Assembly (NCBI GenBank): GCA_910579755.1
Contig: CAJTVB010000003.1
Span: 113,990-177,989, forward strand
From: an uncultured Acetatifactor sp.
Lineage (GTDB): Bacteria > Bacillota > Clostridia > Lachnospirales > Lachnospiraceae
DNA: 64,000 nucleotides
Direction of reading: 5' to 3'
Shown here piece after piece: positions 34,317 to 43,122 of the stretch (position 1 is its first letter; each line of letters begins with the position of its first letter). The notes beneath the pieces are model-generated. The model saw only the letters and a list, made by a program, of their open reading frames with translations, did no database searches and had not been told where the DNA came from. The translations under genes were made by a program, and so were the position numbers.

Positions 34317-35486
34317 TTAGCGCGAACTTCTCAGCCGTGTTACAAAAGCTTCCAGCCTGCCGATGGCAACCTTCAGATTCTCCAGGGAATAGGCATAGGA
34401 AATCCTCAGATATCCCTCGCCGCAGTCGCCGAAGGCTGTTCCCGGCACCACCGCCACCTTTTCCTCCTCAAGAAATCTGGTGGCAAACTCGTCGCTGGTC
34501 ATGCCAAACTCCTTGATGCAGGGGAATACGTAAAAGGCTCCGAAGGGCTCGAAGCATTCCAGCCCCATTTCACGGAAGGCATTCATCAGATATCTTCTTC
34601 TCTGATTGTAGGCAGTGCGCATCTGCGCCACATCCTCATCCCCGTTTTTCAGCGCATCCACCGCGGCATACTGGCTGGTGGTGGGAGCGCACATGATGGC
34701 AAACTGGTGGATCTTTGTCATCTGCTGCAGGATATTCTCCGGACCGCAGGCATAGCCCAGGCGCCAGCCGGTCATGGCATAGGCCTTGGAAAATCCGTTG
34801 ATCAGGATCGTCCTCTCCCGCATGCCCGGAAGGCTTGCTATGGACACATGCTTGTCCTTATAGGTAAGCTCTGCGTATATTTCATCAGACATGACAAATA
34901 TGTCATGTCTCAGGATCACCTCCGCAATAGCCTCCAAATCCTCCTTCTCCATAATGGCTCCCGTAGGATTATTGGGGAAGGGGAGGATCAATATTTTCGT
35001 CCTGTCAGTGATGGCTTCCTCCAGCTCCCGGGCCGTGAGGCGAAACTGATTTTCCGCCTTCAAATTTATAATCACCGGCTTCGCCCCGGCCAGAATGGCA
35101 CAGGGCTCATAGGACACGTAGCTGGGCTGGGGAATCAGCACCTCCTCCCCGGGATTAATCATAGCTCGAAGACCAATATCAATCGCTTCGGATCCTCCTA
35201 CGGTGATCAGTACCTCCTTCAGGGGATCATAATCGATCCCCTGACTTCTGCGCATATAATTGCATACCTCCTGGCGAAGCTCCTTCAGCCCTGCATTGGA
35301 GGTGTAAAAGGTTCTGCCTCTCTCCAGAGAATAAATTCCCTCTTCCCGTATATGCCAGGGGGTATCAAAATCCGGTTCCCCCACGCCCAGGGAGATAGCG
35401 TCCTTCATTTCACTGACGATATCAAAAAACTTTCTGATCCCCGAGGGTTTGATTTCCACTACTTTTTCTGCCAACGGATTCCTCAT
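34317..35486 (-). CDS. Class I/II aminotransferase (AspC/PatA-like)
   Basis: The 389-residue enzyme is a fold-I PLP aminotransferase. The PLP Lys is in INGFSKAYAMTGWRLGYA, the phosphate-binding GGSEAID and the PNNPTGA and SDEIYAEL segments are intact. In this subgroup substrates are aspartate, alanine or aromatic amino acids; the exact one is open. It overlaps the Lrp gene by 4 bp, so the regulator and enzyme are coupled. This order is common in Clostridia. Confidence 0.9.
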   Translation of the reverse strand: MRNPLAEKVVEIKPSGIRKFFDIVSEMKDAISLGVGEPDFDTPWHIREEGIYSLERGRTFYTSNAGLKELRQEVCNYMRRSQGIDYDPLKEVLITVGGSEAIDIGLRAMINPGEEVLIPQPSYVSYEPCAILAGAKPVIINLKAENQFRLTARELEEAITDRTKILILPFPNNPTGAIMEKEDLEAIAEVILRHDIFVMSDEIYAELTYKDKHVSIASLPGMRERTILINGFSKAYAMTGWRLGYACGPENILQQMTKIHQFAIMCAPTTSQYAAVDALKNGDEDVAQMRTAYNQRRRYLMNAFREMGLECFEPFGAFYVFPCIKEFGMTSDEFATRFLEEEKVAVVPGTAFGDCGEGYLRISYAYSLENLKVAIGRLEAFVTRLRSSR

Positions 35487-35965
35487 GGTGTGATCATCTC
35501 TCTTTCGTCTTCTTTTTTCCGTGTAAATACCGTGCCGTGATCCTTATATTTCTTCAGTATAAAATGGGTTGCCGTGCTGAGCACCGTCTCCAGGGTGGAC
35601 AGCTTATCCGACACAAAGCTGGACACCTCTCTAAGCGTCTTGCCTTCCAGAATCACCATCAGATCATAGCCGCCGGAGATCAGGTAGACGCTGCGCACCT
35701 CAGGATATTTGTAGATCCGCTCCGCTATGCTGTCAAAGCCCTGTCCCCTCTGAGGTGTGACGCGGACCTCGATCAGCGCCGTCACCTTATCGATGTTGGT
35801 CTTCTCCCAGTTGATCATAGTGTGGTACCCGCACACGATGCCCTCCGCCTCCAGGGCGGCCAGCTCATTCACCACATCGATCTCCTCCACGCCCAGGATC
35901 ACCGCAAGATCCTTCAGATCCATCCTGCTGTTCTTTTCGATAATGGCCAGTAATTCGTCTCTCAT
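35483..35965 (-). CDS. Lrp/AsnC-family regulator
   Basis: The 160-residue protein has an N-terminal winged helix (1-55) and a C-terminal RAM-type ligand domain (about 65-145) with the VRSVYLISGGYDLMVILEG segment. ATG 35965 is chosen because AAAGGGG precedes it and because the start overlaps the upstream stop by 4 bp (ATGA). It is expected to sense an amino acid. Coupling with the aminotransferase on one side and the AIR-synthase-like gene on the other suggests control of this small operon. Confidence 0.9.
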   Translation of the reverse strand: MRDELLAIIEKNSRMDLKDLAVILGVEEIDVVNELAALEAEGIVCGYHTMINWEKTNIDKVTALIEVRVTPQRGQGFDSIAERIYKYPEVRSVYLISGGYDLMVILEGKTLREVSSFVSDKLSTLETVLSTATHFILKKYKDHGTVFTRKKEDEREMITP

Positions 35966-37050
35966 TTTTCGTCCCCTTTCTGTTTTCCGGTTTCTTTCCG
36001 GCATATTATATTTGAAAGATATCTGTGGATCTCATCCCTGCCGGCCCTGTCCAGATAACGGACCTCGCCGTCCTTCCACAAAATCCTGTCGCTTCCCTCC
36101 GTCACCCGGCCCACTACCGCCGCCGGAATCTGTCTTTCTCTCAGGACCGCTGCCAGCCCCGGTCCGTCCTTGGCCGTCATCACCAGGCATCCCCCTGACA
36201 TCAACCGGTAAGGATCCACATTGCAAAACTCACACACCTCCACGGTCTCCTGACGAAGGGGAAGGCTTCTCATATCCACAGACAGCCCCACGCCCCCTCC
36301 TTCCGCCAGCTCCCACAAGGCCCCGAAAATACCTCCCTCCGAGGCATCATGCATGGCGCAAACCCCGGCCTCAAGAGCAGCCTCCGCCTCCGGCAGCACG
36401 GATAAGTACCGTCCAAAGCCTGACGCTTCATCCACCAGCCAGGCAGGATACCTGGAAAGCAGTCCCTCCCGGTTATATCCGGCAAGCAGCGCCGTACCCT
36501 CCAGCCCGATCCATTTGCTGACTACAATGTCCTGCCCCGGCTCCGCCCTGCCGGCATATCCCTTATCCCTACAGCAGGCGCTCTCCAGACAGACCCCGTA
36601 CCCGGAAGCAACCGCTATGGGCGCCGATACTGCCGCGCACACCCGGGTCTGTCCTCCGGCAATCTCCAAAGACAGCTCCCTGCACTTGTTTTCCGCCTCC
36701 GCCATCAAAGCCTTCAGCGTCTTTTCCTCCGTGTTTTCCGGAAGCAAAAGGGTAATCAGCAGCGCAGAGGGCCTGGCTGCCGATGCCGCAAGGTTATTGG
36801 CACACTTTTGAATCAGATGTCCCATAGTCAGCCGTAATCCCGCGCCCCCAAAGTCATACCTTTCATCCTCTAAGGCCACTGCCGTCTCCTGCATACAGAC
36901 CGCAATTCCCCCGCTCCCGGCTCCAGGCGGAAGGAAAATGGCGCAGTCCTCCCCCGGACCTGCGCCACCTGCCACATCTTTTCTTTTTGTCCTTATCTGT
37001 CCCAGTACAGAACGCTTTAAAATATTTTCCGGCACTTTTCCCGTTTTCAT
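35962..37050 (-). CDS. AIR-synthase-related (PurM/HypE-like) ATP-binding protein
   Basis: The 362-residue protein has the two halves of the PurM superfamily: an N-terminal dimer domain with GEDCAIF and GGAGLRLTMGHLIQKCANNLAA-type nucleotide contacts, and a C-terminal domain with MHDASEGGIFGALWELAEGGG, which resembles HypE. The family includes PurM, ThiL, SelD, HypE and several orphans. Hydrogenase maturation genes are not near, so it is probably one of the unassigned clostridial members. The start at 37050 has only a weak GGTGA site. It overlaps the Lrp gene by 4 bp. Confidence 0.82.
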   Translation of the reverse strand: MKTGKVPENILKRSVLGQIRTKRKDVAGGAGPGEDCAIFLPPGAGSGGIAVCMQETAVALEDERYDFGGAGLRLTMGHLIQKCANNLAASAARPSALLITLLLPENTEEKTLKALMAEAENKCRELSLEIAGGQTRVCAAVSAPIAVASGYGVCLESACCRDKGYAGRAEPGQDIVVSKWIGLEGTALLAGYNREGLLSRYPAWLVDEASGFGRYLSVLPEAEAALEAGVCAMHDASEGGIFGALWELAEGGGVGLSVDMRSLPLRQETVEVCEFCNVDPYRLMSGGCLVMTAKDGPGLAAVLRERQIPAAVVGRVTEGSDRILWKDGEVRYLDRAGRDEIHRYLSNIICRKETGKQKGDEK

Positions 37051-37115
37051 AATTTCACCATAACCTGACTGATGCCTGGGCGGCACCCTGTGTAAAAGTC
37101 CCGGCAGATTGATTT

Positions 37116-38594
37116 CTACTGTGTGCCCTCCGGCGGAGTCTCGGGTGCAGCAGGCGGCGCCGTCAGCATGGCAATAACATTTCTCACATGATTCACGTCT
37201 CCGCTGCCAATGGCTGCCATGATCTGTTCATATGCCGCCGGATCATCCGTAGCCGTACCCACTGTGGCACTTCTGGGCACCATCTTATAGCTGCTGTAAT
37301 TCACCTCGGTCCGGCTTACTTCCTTTCCGCCCTCAGTCACTACCTTCCAAAGTCTGGCTTTATACCCGATGTGAGCGCCTTCCACCGTAATGTAGCCCAG
37401 AGGCTTTCCTCCGTCCGCATAAATCAAATCCGCAGGCGGTCTGCTTACTTCCAATACCTGGCTCACATAACGGACCTCCCGATCCTCAGCCCGGGTTTCT
37501 TTTCCGTATATAGTAAAGGTAATCTCCTTGTTCTGGGTATAGCCCTCAATATAGATTGGATAATCCAGATTGTTTACAAAGCGAAAATCCTTGCCGGCGC
37601 TCTCCGAGATGGCCGCATCCGCCGACGGATCCACATAGGTCACAATCATGGAATGATTGTGGCGTTCTGTCACCTCCAGTTCCGCCTGCAGCACCACATT
37701 ATAAAGCGTAGTGGATACCTGGCAAATGCCTCCCCCCAGACTGTCCACCACCCGTCCGTTCATGTAGGAGCCCGCCATGTAATAGCCGTTTTCTCGGGAA
37801 AAAGGAGTCACCTTATCGTGGGTGGAAAATTCCTCTCCGGGATAAACCACACTTCCGTTGATCAGATTGCAGCCGTTTTCCACGTTGGCACACCTGGAAG
37901 GATTGGACGTGGAGTAAGAGGTTGTAAAGGTTCCCAGCACGTCCTTCACCTGGGACAGCTCCTCCAGACTGCCCTGAGGCTCCTCCACCAGAACCTCAAG
38001 AGGGATGGAGCAGGGCCCGCGGTCCCACTCCTCTTCCAGATAAGCGGCTGCCTTTTCCACAGAAGCATCCACATCCAGTGTATAGCCTGTCTGCCCTTCC
38101 GAAATACGAAACTCTCCGTTCACTCTCTCCAGAGAATAGTTTTTCGCGGTAGTATCAAATTGTGTGCATTCACTCTCGATAAACTCCCGAATCGCTTTTT
38201 CATCAAAGGATATCTCAATTGGAAAGACCTTATTCTCGTGCTCAAGATCCTTCATGATCTTATACCGCTCAATGACATTGCCTGTACATCCGATCTCCAG
38301 GGCCTCCGCCACAAGCTCGGGATTTTCCCAGCTTATTCCCAGCTCCCCCGCCGTCACGGCCACCGGCTCATCGGCGGATGCCAAAAAAGTCAGCTCCGTC
38401 TCCTCCAGTTCCTTCACATACTCTCGTACGGCGGCCTCCGCCTGAGCGGCAGTCATACCGGACAACTCGATCTCTCCGGCAAAAATGCCCCTTTTAACTG
38501 TGGCCTCCCCCTCTGCCCGGACAGGCATCCTCCACAAAAATATTCCCGCAAAAAACAATGCGGACAGGCATCCCAGTCCAATAAATCTCTTCAT
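37116..38594 (-). CDS. VanW-domain cell-wall-associated protein
   Basis: The 492-residue protein has an N-terminal hydrophobic segment (signal or anchor), a repeat of peptidoglycan-binding-4-like domains (about 35-215) and a VanW domain (about 230-365) with STHDKVTPFSRENGY and DSLGGGICQVSTTLYN. The role of VanW is unknown; it is found in vancomycin clusters and in many spore-forming Firmicutes. The last 60 residues are Pro/Ala-rich. The start follows AGGGG. A tiny membrane protein gene precedes it by 52 bp. Confidence 0.9.
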   Translation of the reverse strand: MKRFIGLGCLSALFFAGIFLWRMPVRAEGEATVKRGIFAGEIELSGMTAAQAEAAVREYVKELEETELTFLASADEPVAVTAGELGISWENPELVAEALEIGCTGNVIERYKIMKDLEHENKVFPIEISFDEKAIREFIESECTQFDTTAKNYSLERVNGEFRISEGQTGYTLDVDASVEKAAAYLEEEWDRGPCSIPLEVLVEEPQGSLEELSQVKDVLGTFTTSYSTSNPSRCANVENGCNLINGSVVYPGEEFSTHDKVTPFSRENGYYMAGSYMNGRVVDSLGGGICQVSTTLYNVVLQAELEVTERHNHSMIVTYVDPSADAAISESAGKDFRFVNNLDYPIYIEGYTQNKEITFTIYGKETRAEDREVRYVSQVLEVSRPPADLIYADGGKPLGYITVEGAHIGYKARLWKVVTEGGKEVSRTEVNYSSYKMVPRSATVGTATDDPAAYEQIMAAIGSGDVNHVRNVIAMLTAPPAAPETPPEGTQ

Positions 38595-38646
38595 ACTATA
38601 CTACCCCTGTTTTTATTTGGTAACATAACATCCCCTGACGATTGAT

Positions 38647-38754
38647 TTAATTAAAAAAGTATGCTAAAGTAGGAATAATCATAGCAAGCACAAGTATCAC
38701 GATAATGACCGCCGAAATGCGCTGCTTGTTCTTTTTGTTACTAAAATTGAACAT
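38647..38754 (-). CDS. Small single-pass membrane protein, 35 aa
   Basis: A basic N-terminus (FNFSNKKNKQR) is followed by one strong hydrophobic helix (AVIIVILVLAMIIPTLAYF). GGGCGG precedes the ATG at 38754. The shape recalls the short Prli42-like and other one-helix proteins of Firmicutes, but I cannot assign it. It lies directly upstream of the VanW gene on the same strand and opposite the 204-aa protein gene, whose start region it faces. Confidence 0.6.
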   Translation of the reverse strand: MFNFSNKKNKQRISAVIIVILVLAMIIPTLAYFFN

Positions 38755-38810
38755 ATCGCCGCCCTGCCTTTCCATAATCACACATAACAAACTCTGAAAG
38801 GATATTATAT

Positions 38811-39425
38811 ATGACTTTTCCGGTTTTGGCAAGTTTAATCATATTGACGTTGGTTATATCTATCAGCATCAAGCGACAAAGCAGAAAGCGGGAACGCGCA
38901 GAACGGGAATTCTGGGCCCGGGAGCACCGCTCCAACAATGTGCGCCGCAAATCTCTGGACGGACTGGACTATATCACCATTCCTCTGGAAACTTTTCCCA
39001 CCCACCTTTTGCAGGAGGACCCGGTGGTTCTGGAGTGCATCGGTATCATGGAATCCCTGACCTCCCGTAAAATTGTCAATTTTACCGGCTGGTCCAACAC
39101 GGATCTGAAGCTGGAATATGGAACGGCAAATATCACCCTTTTGTCGGAATATGACCAGAATTTTACGGTTCTGGTGCGTACCCTGCAGAAATGGGCCGAT
39201 GTTCTCATTGCTGCAGGACACATGGATGAAGCCGCCGTGCTGATGGAATATGCAGTGAATATTCATACGGACATCAGCTCCACCTACTACCGGCTGGCCG
39301 AATACTGGATCTCTCAGGGCGATGCTTCCCGGATCCCCCAGCTGATCCAAACGGCAGAATCCTTGCGCTCCTCCAATGGAAACGTCATTGTACGCCATCT
39401 GAAGGATTCCTATCCTGATTTCTGA
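38811..39425 (+). CDS. Membrane-anchored protein with helical repeats, unknown function
   Basis: The 204-residue protein has one N-terminal membrane helix (1-20), a basic stretch (21-45) and a soluble domain. The last 80 residues form TPR-like helix pairs (LQKWADVLIAAGHMDEAAVLMEYAV, then STYYRLAEYWISQGD...). I do not recognise a family. AAAGGAT precedes the start. It diverges from the small membrane protein gene, with which it shares only 56 bp, and it ends at a strong terminator. Confidence 0.75.
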   Translation: MTFPVLASLIILTLVISISIKRQSRKRERAEREFWAREHRSNNVRRKSLDGLDYITIPLETFPTHLLQEDPVVLECIGIMESLTSRKIVNFTGWSNTDLKLEYGTANITLLSEYDQNFTVLVRTLQKWADVLIAAGHMDEAAVLMEYAVNIHTDISSTYYRLAEYWISQGDASRIPQLIQTAESLRSSNGNVIVRHLKDSYPDF

Positions 39426-39477
39426 CCGCCTGGGAATGCTCTCCCGGTAAAAGCCGGCTATCCTAATGATATGCTGT

Positions 39478-39531
39478 CCGGCCTCCAAACATTCCCGTTC
39501 TGACGGGAATCCTTCAGGAGGCCGGTTTTTT
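39478..39531 (+). terminator. Strong intrinsic terminator
   Basis: CCGGCCTCC (39478-39486) pairs with GGAGGCCGG (39517-39525), and ATTCCCGT (39491-39498) with ACGGGAAT (39503-39510) inside. Six T residues follow at 39526. It ends the transcript of the upstream plus-strand gene. Confidence 0.9.
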
Positions 39532-39586
39532 ATGGATTTTTCAGGGACAAGGCCTCCGGAGTACGTCCCTCCCAAGATTCCGGCTT

Positions 39587-41446
39587 TCAAAGCCAGTCCT
39601 GACGCTCTTCCGTAAAACTCAGGAATCTTACAGACGCATGACCTTTCACAGGGTCTTTGTGACTGTAGTCAAACAATACATATCTCACATCCCCTGCCGT
39701 TTCTCCAGTCTCACGACCCGTGTCCTGCAGGCATTCCGTCAGCCGATCCCACGCTTCCACGGAAAAAGGCTCCAAATGGGTCAGTCTGCCAAGCTGTCTC
39801 CCATCACAGTCTTTATACTGTGGAAGATAGCAGCGCTCCCTCTCTTCCTGCCTGTAAAACCAACGTATGCTTTTCTGAAAGGGCCCCAGCTCCCGGGCAA
39901 ATTCCGGACGGCTTTTCAGGTTTTCCCGCAGATACAGATCGCAGGTTAAAAGCTCTTTGCAGACCGGCAGGCGTCTATGGTCATATTTTTCTGCAAATTC
40001 CAGCAAAATCTCATAGCGCCTCACCCGGGCAGGGTGGTTTATATCATAACCCTTTTCCTTATAAAAATCCGCCAACGCCTCATACATGGCAAAGGGGCCG
40101 GAAAACCTTTCCTCCAGAAACGGAAGCGTACAGGTATACTGGCCGCTGTTGTAATAGACCTCTACCATTTCCTCCACACCTTTGAGCCTGATCACGTCCT
40201 GAAACCTGAGCCAGCTTGTATAAAGCACCTCATAGGGCGGCTCCTCCAGGCAGCAAATTCCAAACTCTCCGGCCCTGTCATACATCTCCGATCCCTTCAG
40301 CACCTTCAAAAATCCCAGCTGCAGCTGCTCCGGCTTCATCCGATATACCCGGTCAAAGGAATTTCGAAAACTTTCATAATCCTCATAGGGCAGTCCGGCG
40401 ATCAAATCCAAATGCCGATGCACATTTCCTCCCCGCCCCAGAGCCGCCACATTTTTCTCCAGCTTATCCAAATCCGTAAACCGCCGAACCGCCTTCAGGG
40501 TTTCCAGGTTCATGGACTGAACCCCGATCTCCAGCTGAATCAGTCCGGGACGGGACAAGCTTAACAGACGGATCTCCTCCTCCGAGAGAATATCCGCCGA
40601 AATTTCAAAGTGAAAATTTGTGACGCCATTGTCATGTTCCACAATATACTTCCAGATCTCCATAGCGTGGTCGTGGCAGCAGTTGAAGGTTCTGTCCGTA
40701 AACTTAACCTGTTTAACGCCCTGATCAAGGAAAGCCTGCAATTCCCGTTTTACTGCGGAAGTATCCTTCAGTCTCACCATTTTATCCAGAGAGGACAAAC
40801 AGTAGCTGCACCGATAAGGACAGCCCCTGCTGGATTCATAATAAATGATTTTATTCTCAAAGGGCGCCATATTTTCATAAAGGAATGGAAGGCCGCTGAG
40901 GTCCAGCAAGGGCCGGGAAGGCGTAGGCCCCGATCTGAGAAGCAGCCCCGAAATGCCCCGAAGATCATCATCGCTTTCCGAAATCTGCTTCTGAGACACT
41001 TGGGTATTCTCCCACTTATTCAAATAATGCTTTAACAGCTCTCGAAAGGTTGCCTCCCCTTCTCCTGTCATAATGCCCGTAAGCTTAGGATATCGCTCCA
41101 ACAGCTCTTTTCCGTTACAGGAGGCTTCCGGCCCGCCCAGCCAGATATCTGTTTCGGGCAAAAGCTTGGGGAGCTCTGCTGCCAGCTCCCCAATCAATCT
41201 GCGGTTCCAAATATAGCAGGAAAATCCCACTACATCCGGTTTCCTCATATAAATGTCCGTCAGAATATCCTGCATGGGCTGATTGATGGTATATTCCGCC
41301 AATTCCACATACTCCTGCAGCTCCTGCCCCGCATAAACCTTCAAACTGTAAATGGCAGGATTGGAATGAATATATTTTGCGTTGACCGCCGCCAGCAAAA
41401 ACCGGCGGCCAGCGGCCTCCCTTTCAGGCTCAAGTCCAGGAATCAT
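39587..41446 (-). CDS. B12-binding radical SAM protein with DUF4080-type C-terminus
   Basis: The 619-residue protein has a cobalamin-binding-like N-terminal domain (about 14-140), a radical SAM domain with the cluster cysteines in RGCPYRCSYC (Cys209, Cys213, Cys216) and a long C-terminal domain as in DUF4080 proteins. The reaction is unknown for this family. ATG 41446 has GAGGAG upstream; the frame is open further to a TTG that overlaps galT, without a site. It lies directly after galT, although no link to galactose is known. Confidence 0.88.
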   Translation of the reverse strand: MIPGLEPEREAAGRRFLLAAVNAKYIHSNPAIYSLKVYAGQELQEYVELAEYTINQPMQDILTDIYMRKPDVVGFSCYIWNRRLIGELAAELPKLLPETDIWLGGPEASCNGKELLERYPKLTGIMTGEGEATFRELLKHYLNKWENTQVSQKQISESDDDLRGISGLLLRSGPTPSRPLLDLSGLPFLYENMAPFENKIIYYESSRGCPYRCSYCLSSLDKMVRLKDTSAVKRELQAFLDQGVKQVKFTDRTFNCCHDHAMEIWKYIVEHDNGVTNFHFEISADILSEEEIRLLSLSRPGLIQLEIGVQSMNLETLKAVRRFTDLDKLEKNVAALGRGGNVHRHLDLIAGLPYEDYESFRNSFDRVYRMKPEQLQLGFLKVLKGSEMYDRAGEFGICCLEEPPYEVLYTSWLRFQDVIRLKGVEEMVEVYYNSGQYTCTLPFLEERFSGPFAMYEALADFYKEKGYDINHPARVRRYEILLEFAEKYDHRRLPVCKELLTCDLYLRENLKSRPEFARELGPFQKSIRWFYRQEERERCYLPQYKDCDGRQLGRLTHLEPFSVEAWDRLTECLQDTGRETGETAGDVRYVLFDYSHKDPVKGHASVRFLSFTEERQDWL

Positions 41447-41493
41447 ACCCTTCTCCTCATCCATCATACTTGCTCGGCTCCATAGATGACCTC

Positions 41494-43032
41494 TCAAAGA
41501 CTTTCAATAAAACGGTCAAAGGCTTTTTGCCCCTCCGGCGTCCTCTTGTATACACCGGCATCCTCCAGAACCTCCATAAACACCAGGCCGATCTCTTTTT
41601 GGATAATTTCGTCGATATTGGATGCATCGATTCTTTCATATTTGGCAGAAAACTCTTCCACCCAATCTGCATGCTTCGCCAGCTCTTCGTCCCCGCGCAG
41701 ATCACTTCCCGAAAGAACAGCCTCCTTCAGCCGGGCCATTTCATTCTTCAGCCGGGCGGGAAGCACCGCAAGGCCCATAACCTCGATCAAACCGATATTT
41801 TCCTTTTTAATATGGTGCAGCTTTGCATGGGGATGATAAACTCCCAAAGGATGCTCCTGAGTGGTAATATTGTTGCGAAGCACCAGATCCAGCTCGTACC
41901 GGTCCCCTCTTTTCCTGGCAATGGGGGTAATGGTATTGTGGGGCTCCCCCTCCGTATAGGCGTAGACAAAAGCCTCCGGATCCGTATATTCCCGCCATTT
42001 GGCCAGAATCCTATCCGCCAGGGCAATGATCCGGTCCGCATCCTCTCCGGAGAGACGGATCACGGACATGGGCCAGTTCACTACCCCTGCATCCACATCC
42101 TGGAAGCCTGTTACATGAAAGCTTCTCTCTGCCTGGGCTCTGGCCATGGCAAACTCATAGTGTCCCCCCTGAAAATGGTCATGGCTTAAGATGGAGCCTC
42201 CCACAATGGGCAGATCGGCGTTGGAACCCACAAAATAATGGGGAAACTGCTTCACAAAATCAAAAAGCTTGGCGAAGCAGGCATGATCAATCTTCATGGG
42301 CACATGCTGGTAATTAAATACAATACAATGCTCATTGTAATACACATAGGGCGAATACTGGAATCCCCACTGACTTCCCGCTATGGTCACAGGAATGATC
42401 CTGTGATTCTGTCTGGCCGGATGATTCAAACGGCCTGCATATCCTTCGTTTTCCCGGCACAGCAGACATTTGGGATAACCGGACTGCTTCGCGTTCTTTG
42501 CCGCGGCGATGGCCTTGGGATCCTTCTCCGGTTTGGAAAGGTTGATGGTAATATCCAAATCTCCGTACTTTGTGGGCGCGATCCATTTCATATCCCTGCG
42601 GATTCGATACCTTCGGATATAATCCGAATCCTGACTGAGCTTATAATAATAATCCGTTGCCGCCTCCGGGGATTCGGTTTCATATAATTCATGGAATCTG
42701 CGGATCACCTCGCTGGGCCTGGGCATCAGCATTCCCATAATCTTTGTGTCAAACAGATCCCTGTATGTAACGCTGTCTTCCTTCAGGATGCCCTTTTCAT
42801 ATGCGTAGCTGCACATGCAGTTAAGGACCTCCTCCAGCTCCTCCGCTTCCATGGCTGTCGTTCCTTGTTCATCCTGTTGTCCGCCCTGTTCTTCGTCCTG
42901 CAGCTCCTCCAGGCCAAAAAGCTCCAGAAGCCTGTTGGTGGTATAGACCACATCCTCCCGGGGCACAAGGCCGGTGCCCACTCCATAGGAAATTAACTTT
43001 CTGATATCTGACTGAATCCTTTCCATAGCCAC
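41494..43032 (-). CDS. galT: UTP-hexose-1-phosphate uridylyltransferase (class II galT)
   Basis: The 512-residue enzyme is the Firmicutes-type galactose-1-phosphate uridylyltransferase. The SHDHFQGGHYEFAMARA segment carries the His of the active site, and the long C-terminal half is typical of this class, in contrast to the 350-residue E. coli form. The GTG at 43032 lies 5 nt from AGGAG; an ATG two codons on is nearly as good. It follows galK after 90 bp; together they feed galactose into the Leloir pathway. No galE is in the window. Confidence 0.93.
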   Translation of the reverse strand: MAMERIQSDIRKLISYGVGTGLVPREDVVYTTNRLLELFGLEELQDEEQGGQQDEQGTTAMEAEELEEVLNCMCSYAYEKGILKEDSVTYRDLFDTKIMGMLMPRPSEVIRRFHELYETESPEAATDYYYKLSQDSDYIRRYRIRRDMKWIAPTKYGDLDITINLSKPEKDPKAIAAAKNAKQSGYPKCLLCRENEGYAGRLNHPARQNHRIIPVTIAGSQWGFQYSPYVYYNEHCIVFNYQHVPMKIDHACFAKLFDFVKQFPHYFVGSNADLPIVGGSILSHDHFQGGHYEFAMARAQAERSFHVTGFQDVDAGVVNWPMSVIRLSGEDADRIIALADRILAKWREYTDPEAFVYAYTEGEPHNTITPIARKRGDRYELDLVLRNNITTQEHPLGVYHPHAKLHHIKKENIGLIEVMGLAVLPARLKNEMARLKEAVLSGSDLRGDEELAKHADWVEEFSAKYERIDASNIDEIIQKEIGLVFMEVLEDAGVYKRTPEGQKAFDRFIESL

Positions 43033-43122
43033 GCCCTCTCCTTTATGACACTCTGCACTCTAATACCGGTAAAGTCCGCACTCTCATCGGCCCTGCTCAT
43101 TGTCGGTGGGAGTCAATGGGCT

